This document shows, in pieces, positions 1-5,580 of a stretch of DNA of 7,332 nt. The DNA is taken from contig JAFRNO010000560.1 of assembly GCA_017430155.1 (NCBI GenBank), positions 1 through 7,332 of the forward strand. Direction: 5' to 3'. A program made the position numbers and the translations under genes. Below the pieces are notes generated by a model. The model was not told where the DNA came from. It saw only the letters and a program-made list of their open reading frames with translations, and did not search any database. The DNA comes from Kiritimatiellia bacterium (lineage in GTDB: Bacteria > Verrucomicrobiota > Kiritimatiellia > RFP12 > UBA1067). Each line of letters opens with the position of its first letter. Position 1 is the first letter of the stretch.

Positions 1-3000
1 AGCGCATCGGCCGCCGTGGCGAACGAGAGATTCGAAAGAACCGTCCGCCCGCATCCGGCGGAGACTTGCCGGATGCCGTCCAGCGCGCCGAACGAGACGG
101 TTCCGCCGCCCGTCACCCCTTCGCGGTTCACCAACACCGACGCATCCGCGCCGACAATCCCGCCGCCGAACGTCACGGCGGCATCCGCGCGCGTATCGAC
201 CTTCAGGGCGTATTCCGTCGCCACCGGAGCGGCGATCTCGTGTACGCCCGTCTCGGCCGATACGGCCGGCACCCTTCCCGCCGCGTCAAGCGTGAGCGTC
301 TCGCCAGCCAGCCGGTAACCCGCGTTTGCGGCACCGGACAACGAGATGCTTCCGACCGTCGCGGCCCGCGCGAGCGTCACCGGCACGGACGCCGACGTCG
401 CCGGACGGAACCCCGCCGCCTCTCCCGCGCCGTCGGGCGGCGCCCATCCCGTCCAATTCGCCTGCGAATGCCACTTGCCGCCTGCAGAAGTCTCCGACCA
501 TGCGCGTTCGCCCATGCTGTAGGTGCCGGTCTGCCGCGTGGAGATCGTCGCGACGACGGCCTTCCACCCGCCGCCGAGCGCCACGTCCGCATAGGCGACC
601 GACTCAACGCGGGCGTCGGCCGACGCGACGAACTTCGAAAGATCGACCGCCTGCGCCGCCCGGTACACGAGCGCCGTGTAGGTGCCCCCCGCCACATCGC
701 ACGCGAGCGGCGACGCGCCGACATGCGCGCGCACCACGACCGGCGAACGGACGTCCAGCGTCCCGAGGACGGTGAATCCCGCACCCGTGGTCGCGTCCAC
801 GTCCAAGGTCACGTTCCCCGCCACGCCGTCCGTCCCCAGGACGAGATTCGAAACGGTTCCGCCCGTGCCATCCTGCCAAAGCGTCACGCCGTTCGAGATG
901 CAGAGCGGACCGGTCAAGTCGCTCTCGGCGAAAGCCGGCCCGAACGAAACGGCCCCGCCGCCCGTGACCATGAGACCTGCGCCCTCCGCCTCGCTCTCCA
1001 TCTTCTGGTCAAGCCGCGCCCAACCGCCGACACGTGCGACATCCGTCAGATCGAGCGTCGTGCGCCGCGCAAGATACAGGTGCGTGAGGTCGGCAACGGT
1101 CACGGACGACGCCGCGGACGCAAATCCGCGCCACAACCCGCCGTCGAACCGCAGGACGGACGATGCCGCTCCGGCACCGCTGATTGCACCGCACTGGAAC
1201 GTCGCGCCGTCGCCTACGTCGATCGTCGTGTCCGTACCGCACTGCAACTTCATCGGGCCCAGCACGGAGAACGTTCCGCCGGCGAGGGTCAGTCGCGCCG
1301 GGCCGTACGCGCCGTCGATCACTTCCCGGGACCCGCCGGTAAACGACGTGCAGACGACGTCGCCGCCCGTCTGCGTCCAAGTCGTCGTGGGCGGACAGTT
1401 CGTGTCGCCCGGCGACGACTGGAACGAGAGCGCACCCGTTTCGATGCGTCCACCCGCCATGTTCACGCGCGAATGCGCCACGTGCCGCTGCACGTTCAAG
1501 TCGTAGCCGAGGGAGAACGAACCAGACCGCAGGAGCCCGCCATTCATGGTGAACGTCGGGTGCGTACCGCCTGCCGGGCCCCGTCCGCCGGAGCCGCTGT
1601 AGTATCCGCACGTAAACACGGAGCATTCGACCGTGCCGCTCTCCAGCACGAGCTCGCCGGACGTCTCCGTGCGCCCGTTAGCGGCGCTCGCCGTCACGCC
1701 GCCCACGTGCAGCTCGCGCCCGGAGAGGTCGATGCGCGGCAAGCCGATTCCGCCGCCGGGCGTGCCGACCACGAGCCGGCCGTCCGCCACGGTCACGTGC
1801 TGGAAGGAGTCCAGCGGAGATGAACCGTCGGCTCCGATGCCCAGCATGAGATCCTTGTTCCTCTTCGTGTTGCCGAGCTCGAACGGACCAGCGCCGACAA
1901 GGATCAGGTCGCCAGGACCGGTCTTCATGAGCGCGGAGACGCCCACGCGAACGGAACGCGGCGCGAGGTCGCGCGTGACTTCCAGAATGGCGCACTTCTG
2001 CGCGCCGGCGTCAAGGGTGAACCCGCCCACGTCCTCGCCCGTGCCCGTATACCGCAGCGTGCCGGGGCCGACGACCAGAAGTTCGGGCGACGACGCGAAC
2101 GCGAGCGACGCAAAAGTCTCGGTGCCGCCCTGCGGCACGACGCTGCGCACGGTCGATTCAACCTTGACGACGAGAAGCGCCCGTCCGTCCGACAAGACCG
2201 TTCCGAGCGTGGCCGCCATGTTCGCCGGAAGCGCGGAGGAAAGCGTCGAGCGGACCGCGAGCTGCGCGAGGACGGCCCTTTTCGCCGCCGGCACGTCCAA
2301 GACGGGGTAAGTTCCGCAGGCGACGATGCCGTCCATGCGTATCGCGAGGCTTGCGGCATCGGCCACGGCGAAATCCGAACGCGCGACAAGGGGCGTGAAA
2401 CCGGACGCGGCGACATGGACGCCGATGGTCGTGCTCACGCCGTCCGTCCCGAGCGTCACCGTCCGCACGGTCTGCGAACGATTCGTGACGAGACGCGTGC
2501 CGTCAGTGACGACGAGATCCGTTCCCATGGGCAAGGTGCCCTCGCCCTCGAACGCGAGGACTCCGCGCTCCAGACGCGTGGGACCCGCGTACATCTGCGC
2601 GGCGGCAAACACGTTGGTAGACGTGGCGGACTGTCCGCGCACGACAACACCTCCCACGGATGAAACAAGCGGTCGAGCCACCACCGACGCGCCGTGGGCG
2701 GCGGGTTCAAAGACGAGTCCGCCCGGACCGATCTCCGCCGTGACGGCCGTGTCATCCGGCAGCAGCACCTGCCTTCCGACGCTGCGTCCGCGAACGGTCG
2801 CGCCGTCGAACCGGCAGGTGATCGTCCCGCAGAGGCATTCGATCTCGTCGACCGAGAGCGTGCCGCCGTTCAAGACGTCAACCGTCACCCGTCCGGCAGC
2901 GTTCGCGATGCTGGCGAGCGAGAGGCAGCCGCCGCCCGAGACCGTCACGTGCGAGACGACGTCGCGCTTGTTCGTGAAGCCGCCGGCGAGGATAAGCGTA

Positions 3001-4109
3001 CCGCTCCCCGTCACGAGAACCGTGTTCGTCGTATCCGCGTTGCCGCTGATGCGTCCGGTCTGCGCCGTGGTGGCGACGAGCGTGCCGTTCGTCACCTCGA
3101 CGACCGTGTAGGCGCCGCGGTCGTCCGCCATGTTGAGGTCGTTCGCGACGGTCATCGTGCCGCCGTACACCTCCAGGCGCGGCGCGGACCGCTGGGGGAA
3201 TACGGAGTAGCCGAGCTTGTTGCGTCCCATGGAGAAGCAGTCGCCCACGGACACGTTTCCTCCCGTCACGCGGAGCGTGGAACGCGGCATGCGCTCGGAC
3301 GTGTTGTCCGTATTGCCGTTGTAGCTGCCGTGCATGAACCAGCCGGAAAACTGCACGTTGCCGCCGGCCACCTCCACGGTCGCGTCGACCTCCTGCCCGT
3401 GCTCCTTCGTCCAGCCGCCGATCCCCACGTTGTTCGCGTTGCCGATCCTGTACGTGCCGCCCCGCTCGCCGAGGACGAGCTTGCCCTCCAGGACGTGAAA
3501 ACCGCGATAGCCGTTCGTGGGCGAATCGCCGTTCGCGTTGGGGACGAAGCGGCACTGGAAGCCGGCGGCGTTGTCCGACAGGACGGACGCCTGGTTGAGG
3601 CGCGTCGTGCCCGTGCCTGCGAGATGGAGCGTGCCGGGACCGGTCTTCACGAAGGAGCCGCGCGCCTGCACGAGGTCGCTGGCGAGCGTGAGATCGCTGC
3701 GGATGTCGTAGACCGCCGCCTGGGTCCTGACGGGCGTGTCGTTCGTGAAGGAACGGTCCGTCCAGCCGCCGTCCGGCCCGTCGTAGCGAAACGTGCCGGC
3801 CCCGATGGAGACGAGGCCGGACTTGCCGAGGCTCGACGCCGTGCCCGCCGCCGCCACGCGATCCGCGACGAGCGTGCCGCAGCCGAGCGTGGTGGGGGCG
3901 GCGTAGGAACTGCCTGCGTTCAAGCGCACGATGCCGCCGCCGCTCGCGCCGGGGTTGACCCGCACGGCGGAGGCGCTGACGATCGCGGCGACGTTCGTCT
4001 CGACGCCGTTGCCGGGATGGATGACGACATCGGCGGCAAAAGCACACGTTAACAGGCCGAGGCAACCTGCCAGCAAGCAAATCATGCTCTGCGTGCGCGT
4101 ATTCATCAT
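1..4109 (-). CDS. Giant secreted autotransporter-type beta-strand-repeat protein (3' end outside window)
   Basis: The minus-strand frame is open from ATG at 4109 to the left edge: 1369 codons with no stop, so the C-terminus and any anchor (outer-membrane barrel, PEP-CTERM or other) cannot be seen. The start is well bounded, because an in-frame TAG (4112-4110) directly precedes the ATGATG; either ATG could be used, and no Shine-Dalgarno site is visible. Residues 1-26 form a signal peptide: basic Arg5, a hydrophobic core at 9-21, and an AFA-A cleavage site near 25/26. The rest is Gly/Thr/Val/Asn-rich with short alternating beta strands, as in PATR-type solenoids. KTGPG-x-L motifs lie at 155 and 729, a stack of GG-x-[VL] strands at 245-425, LGTDGV modules at 553 and 1091, and an NW-x-G-x-x-PP module at 1218. 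The family is typically exported and predicted to form beta-helices; an adhesin or polysaccharide-binding scaffold is a guess. No catalytic motif was recognised. The gene diverges from the esterase gene. Confidence 0.92.
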   Translation of the reverse strand, partial: MMNTRTQSMICLLAGCLGLLTCAFAADVVIHPGNGVETNVAAIVSASAVRVNPGASGGGIVRLNAGSSYAAPTTLGCGTLVADRVAAAGTASSLGKSGLVSIGAGTFRYDGPDGGWTDRSFTNDTPVRTQAAVYDIRSDLTLASDLVQARGSFVKTGPGTLHLAGTGTTRLNQASVLSDNAAGFQCRFVPNANGDSPTNGYRGFHVLEGKLVLGERGGTYRIGNANNVGIGGWTKEHGQEVDATVEVAGGNVQFSGWFMHGSYNGNTDNTSERMPRSTLRVTGGNVSVGDCFSMGRNKLGYSVFPQRSAPRLEVYGGTMTVANDLNMADDRGAYTVVEVTNGTLVATTAQTGRISGNADTTNTVLVTGSGTLILAGGFTNKRDVVSHVTVSGGGCLSLASIANAAGRVTVDVLNGGTLSVDEIECLCGTITCRFDGATVRGRSVGRQVLLPDDTAVTAEIGPGGLVFEPAAHGASVVARPLVSSVGGVVVRGQSATSTNVFAAAQMYAGPTRLERGVLAFEGEGTLPMGTDLVVTDGTRLVTNRSQTVRTVTLGTDGVSTTIGVHVAASGFTPLVARSDFAVADAASLAIRMDGIVACGTYPVLDVPAAKRAVLAQLAVRSTLSSALPANMAATLGTVLSDGRALLVVKVESTVRSVVPQGGTETFASLAFASSPELLVVGPGTLRYTGTGEDVGGFTLDAGAQKCAILEVTRDLAPRSVRVGVSALMKTGPGDLILVGAGPFELGNTKRNKDLMLGIGADGSSPLDSFQHVTVADGRLVVGTPGGGIGLPRIDLSGRELHVGGVTASAANGRTETSGELVLESGTVECSVFTCGYYSGSGGRGPAGGTHPTFTMNGGLLRSGSFSLGYDLNVQRHVAHSRVNMAGGRIETGALSFQSSPGDTNCPPTTTWTQTGGDVVCTSFTGGSREVIDGAYGPARLTLAGGTFSVLGPMKLQCGTDTTIDVGDGATFQCGAISGAGAASSVLRFDGGLWRGFASAASSVTVADLTHLYLARRTTLDLTDVARVGGWARLDQKMESEAEGAGLMVTGGGAVSFGPAFAESDLTGPLCISNGVTLWQDGTGGTVSNLVLGTDGVAGNVTLDVDATTGAGFTVLGTLDVRSPVVVRAHVGASPLACDVAGGTYTALVYRAAQAVDLSKFVASADARVESVAYADVALGGGWKAVVATISTRQTGTYSMGERAWSETSAGGKWHSQANWTGWAPPDGAGEAAGFRPATSASVPVTLARAATVGSISLSGAANAGYRLAGETLTLDAAGRVPAVSAETGVHEIAAPVATEYALKVDTRADAAVTFGGGIVGADASVLVNREGVTGGGTVSFGALDGIRQVSAGCGRTVLSNLSFATAADA
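210..527 (-). other. W...NW..PP beta module (residues about 1195-1300)
   Basis: After super-repeat II the protein shows AWSETSAGGKWHSQANWTG, then APP, a run ending in VPVTL (1242-1246), TVGSISLSG (1251-1259), and YRLAG-x-TLTL (1265-1274). This W-x(n)-G-x-W-x(4)-NW-x-G-x-x-PP pattern, followed by a 'values ... tvgsl.l.g ... y.l.g..l.l' strand set, is common in large PATR-type proteins at the start of a new repeat section. It probably opens another solenoid segment that continues beyond the window. The role is structural by inference. Confidence 0.5.
540..2063 (-). repeat. Super-repeat copy II of the giant protein (residues about 683-1190)
   Basis: This is the second copy. It shows GTLRY (683-687), KTGPGDLILVG (729-739), GRLVVG (777-782), strands at 820-975, a strand ending in NGVTLW (1073-1078), LGTDGV (1091-1096), GTY (1142-1144) and a closing AVVA strand (1184-1187). 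Offsets from the matching points of copy I are 578, 574, 568, 538 and 543 residues, so copy II has lost some 35 residues, mainly in the strand stack. At DNA level a 15-base identity (822-836 and 2436-2450) and a 13-base identity (1915-1927 and 3637-3649) mark the best-kept parts. Confidence 0.6.
2160..3797 (-). repeat. Super-repeat copy I of the giant protein (residues about 105-650)
   Basis: This is the first copy of an ordered set of motifs. They are GTFRY (105-109), KTGPGTLHLAG (155-165), a GKLVLG strand (209-214), a stack of short GG strands (245-425), a strand pair ending in DGTRLV (536-541), LGTDGV (553-558), GTY (599-601) and a closing LLVV strand (645-648). The same order recurs in copy II. 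The similarity is in motif order and short matches; the sequence between is much diverged. I aligned it by eye, so the boundaries are approximate. Confidence 0.6.
2835..3377 (-). repeat. Stack of seven short beta-strand repeats (residues about 245-425)
   Basis: Seven units share a pattern of hydrophobic-x-V-x-G-G-x-[VL]-x-[VL]: VEVAGGNVQF (245), LRVTGGNVSV (279), LEVYGGTMTV (312), VEVTNGTLVA (337), VLVTGSGTLIL (364), VTVSGGGCLSL (388) and VTVDVLNGGTLSV (408). Spacing falls from 34 and 33 residues to 25, 27, 24 and about 20. This is what successive rungs of a beta-solenoid look like, with surface loops that shrink along the stack. The solenoid fold is inferred from the pattern. Confidence 0.65.
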
Positions 4110-4164
4110 CTAGGCTTATTGCGCCGGAAGATAGTTTAACATATTCTCGCCCATAAGAACGGCC

Positions 4165-4176
4165 TTCTGCGCAGAA
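4165..4176. promoter_or_regulatory. Perfect 12-bp palindrome, candidate operator
   Basis: TTCTGCGCAGAA reads identically on both strands. It lies 18 bp upstream of the rightward -35 element and 55 bp upstream of the leftward start codon, so a dimeric regulator bound here could influence both genes. A given 12-bp window is a perfect palindrome by chance about once in 4096, or a few percent for this whole intergenic region, so the evidence is suggestive only. Confidence 0.4.
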
Positions 4177-4181
4177 AACTG

Positions 4182-4193
4182 ACTCCGAGGAGT
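4182..4193. repeat. Short inverted repeat next to the -35 element
   Basis: ACTCC (4182-4186) and GGAGT (4189-4193) are inverted copies around a 2-base centre, ending one base before the -35 hexamer of the rightward promoter. The centre is too small for a hairpin, so a protein half-site pair is the more sensible reading. Such short arms arise easily by chance. Confidence 0.25.
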
Positions 4194-4194
4194 A

Positions 4195-4223
4195 TGGACA
4201 AGGAAAGAGCAAGAAAGTATAAT
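4195..4223 (+). promoter_or_regulatory. Sigma-70-type promoter of the esterase gene
   Basis: TGGACA (4195-4200, one mismatch to TTGACA) is followed after exactly 17 bp by a perfect TATAAT (4218-4223). Transcription would start near 4230, giving a leader of about 33 bases. The match is strong enough to expect recognition by a housekeeping sigma factor. The -35 directly follows a small inverted repeat (4182-4193), so a repressor or activator could act there. Confidence 0.75.
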
Positions 4224-4232
4224 AGCGGCGTC

Positions 4233-4245
4233 CTTTGAACCAAAG
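4233..4245 (+). repeat. Small hairpin in the esterase leader
   Basis: CTTTG (4233-4237) and CAAAG (4241-4245) pair around the loop AAC. With transcription predicted from about 4230, this would sit at the very 5' end of the mRNA and stop 3 bases before the Shine-Dalgarno site. A 5-bp stem is weak; its most plausible effect would be on mRNA 5'-end stability. There is no U-tract, so it is not a terminator. Confidence 0.3.
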
Positions 4246-4248
4246 AGC

Positions 4249-4254
4249 AAGGAG
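4249..4254 (+). promoter_or_regulatory. Shine-Dalgarno site of the esterase gene
   Basis: AAGGAG lies 9 bases before the ATG at 4264. It fixes that ATG as the start, which also places the signal peptide exactly at the N-terminus. The divergent giant gene has no comparable site. Confidence 0.8.
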
Positions 4255-4263
4255 TTTGGCAAG

Positions 4264-5553
4264 ATGAGCAGATGCAGAAACTGGTCCGCGGCGATCGCGG
4301 GAACGATGCTTTCGGCGGCGTGCAGCGCCGCGCCGGCGCATTTCAGCGTCCAGACGGACGCCACGAACGGCTGCTACGCGGTCGGCGCCACGGCGACGGT
4401 GGAAGTCGGGATCAAGGAGAGCGGCAGGCGGCCGAAGGGCCCCGTGGAGGCGTGGGTGGACGATGGCTGGACGAACGTCGTGTGGCGGCGCACCGTCGAC
4501 ATGGCCCAGGAGCCCACGTTCAAGTTCACGCTCACGCGCGCGACGCCCGGCACGCTGCGCATTCACCTGCGCGGGGACGGCATGCGCGAGAAACTGGACC
4601 GCGAGGTCTTCGGCGTGTGCGACATCCGCCCCCTCACGCCCTTCCCGGACGACTTCAAGTCGTACTGGAAAGGCGAGTGTGAGCGGCTCGAACGCGAAGT
4701 GCCGATCGCCGTGGAGAAGACGCCGGCGCCGGATCTGAGCAGACCGGACCGCGCCGTTTTCCGCGTGAGCGTGGCCACGTTCAATGGCGGGCGCATCTAC
4801 GGCATCCTGGCGGTTCCGAAAGGCGACGGGCCGTTCCCGGTGTGCGTGAGGGTTCCCGGCGCGGGCGCAGGCCAGATCGCGCCTCCGCCCCTCCGCCCGG
4901 GCTGGATATCCCTCACGATCAACGTCCACGGCTTTCCCCTCGGGAAGACGAAAGCGGAGCAGAAGGAACGCTTCGAGGCCTGGCAAAGCGCGCTTGCAAA
5001 GGAAAGCGGCGAGCCGAGATACCAGCGCTTCGGGTTCGCAGCCGGACGCGACAAGCCCTTCTACCACAACACCATCCTCGGCATGGTGCGCATGCTCGAC
5101 TGGCTGGCGAAGGAACCCTACGCGGACGCCTCCCGCTTCGTCTACCTCGGCGGCAGCCAGGGCGGCGGCTTCGGGCTCTACCTCACCTCGGCCTGGGGAC
5201 GATTCGCGAAATCGCTCATCTTCTTTCCCAACATGTGCGACATGCTGGCCTACCGCGAGGGACGCCAGCCCGGCAGCGAACACATCCTCAACCAGACGCC
5301 GGAGCACCGTCTGGCCGCCGAGCAGACGGGGCCGTACTACGACGCCTGCAACTTCGCTCGTCTCATCCACACCCCGGTGCGCATGATCCACGGGCTTTCG
5401 GACGACAACTGCAACACCGAAGGCGGCATCGCCGCGTTCAACGCGCTCGCGTCAAAGGACAAAAAGCTCATGCTCATCCCGGGTCTCGGCCACCGCTGGC
5501 TGAAGGACACGGAATACGAGCGCTGGCTGTTCGCCGACGCCCCGCGTCAGTAA
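4264..5553 (+). CDS. Exported acetylxylan-esterase-family (AXE1) hydrolase
   Basis: This 429-residue protein is an alpha/beta-hydrolase of the acetylxylan esterase/cephalosporin C deacetylase (AXE1) family, which removes acetyl esters from xylan and oligosaccharides. Residues 1-25 are a signal peptide (R3, R5, hydrophobic 9-19, cleavage after APA at 25). LSAAC at 16-20 resembles a lipobox, but Ser at -3 argues against a lipoprotein. Residues 26-120 look like an Ig-like beta domain, which the shorter single-domain bacterial enzymes (about 320 residues) lack. The catalytic domain spans about 125-425. It contains INVHG (219-223), the nucleophile motif GGSQGG with Ser298, HGLSD with Asp380 as the acid, and GLGH with His410. 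The order and spacing of the triad fit AXE1. The sequence before the first helix reads VPGAGAG (197-203), without the Tyr found near the oxyanion hole of classical members. Actual substrate is unproven; it may be another acetylated or acylated glycan. The gene has its own promoter and converges with the glycosidase gene. Confidence 0.93.
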   Translation: MSRCRNWSAAIAGTMLSAACSAAPAHFSVQTDATNGCYAVGATATVEVGIKESGRRPKGPVEAWVDDGWTNVVWRRTVDMAQEPTFKFTLTRATPGTLRIHLRGDGMREKLDREVFGVCDIRPLTPFPDDFKSYWKGECERLEREVPIAVEKTPAPDLSRPDRAVFRVSVATFNGGRIYGILAVPKGDGPFPVCVRVPGAGAGQIAPPPLRPGWISLTINVHGFPLGKTKAEQKERFEAWQSALAKESGEPRYQRFGFAAGRDKPFYHNTILGMVRMLDWLAKEPYADASRFVYLGGSQGGGFGLYLTSAWGRFAKSLIFFPNMCDMLAYREGRQPGSEHILNQTPEHRLAAEQTGPYYDACNFARLIHTPVRMIHGLSDDNCNTEGGIAAFNALASKDKKLMLIPGLGHRWLKDTEYERWLFADAPRQ

Positions 5554-5580
5554 CGGCAAGAACCGTCACCTGTAACGGCA
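5550..5580. repeat. 9-bp direct repeat spanning the two convergent stop codons
   Basis: GTAACGGCA occurs at 5550-5558 and again at 5572-5580. The first copy contains the esterase stop TAA (5551-5553), and the repeats bracket the glycosidase stop TGA (minus strand 5568-5566). The 12-bp gap between the genes also allows ACGG (5553-5556) to pair with CCGT (5563-5566), but a 4-bp stem with no T-tract is not a credible terminator. No bidirectional terminator is visible here. Confidence 0.35.

Larger units (their letters stand above)
4110..4263. promoter_or_regulatory. Divergent intergenic control region
   Basis: These 154 bp separate the start codons of the giant repeat protein (leftward) and the esterase (rightward). 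They are visibly richer in A and T than the coding DNA on either side. The rightward promoter, ribosome binding site and three inverted repeats are listed separately. For the leftward gene I found only weak -10-like hexamers (TATGTT at 4143-4138 and TAAACT at 4138-4133 on the minus strand) without a good -35 at 16-18 bp, so its promoter is unresolved. Confidence 0.7.

Noticed and set aside
66..1823. 585-codon plus-strand open frame opposite the giant protein.
   Set aside because: Arg/Ala/Val-rich, no motif, no ribosome binding site. The opposite strand reads as a continuous signal-peptide-bearing repeat protein with recurring motifs.
2694..4052. 452-codon plus-strand open frame opposite the start of the giant protein.
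   Set aside because: Same skewed composition and no recognisable domain; explained as the antisense of GC-rich codons.
4131..4161. Possible leftward promoter with TATGTT or TAAACT as the -10.
   Set aside because: Each -10 matches only 4 of 6 bases and no -35 with more than half its bases right sits at a normal distance.
4279..4323. Lipoprotein reading of the esterase signal peptide (LSAAC).
   Set aside because: The residue at -3 is Ser instead of Leu/Val/Ile, and a good APA signal-peptidase I site follows five residues later.
4116..4364. 82-codon minus-strand open frame covering the control region.
   Set aside because: It ends 7 bp before the giant gene's start codon and its start lies within the esterase signal-peptide region. 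The sequence has no domain, and the region is better explained by promoter elements.
2878..5391. 837-codon minus-strand open frame running through the control region and opposite the esterase gene.
   Set aside because: Its translation is Arg/His/Gly-rich without any domain, it overlaps two well-supported genes in other frames, and its start lies inside the antisense of the esterase. It is a shadow of GC-rich codon use.
5553..5578. Hairpins around the convergent stop codons as a bidirectional terminator.
   Set aside because: Stems are 4 bp or interrupted and there is no T-tract on either strand.
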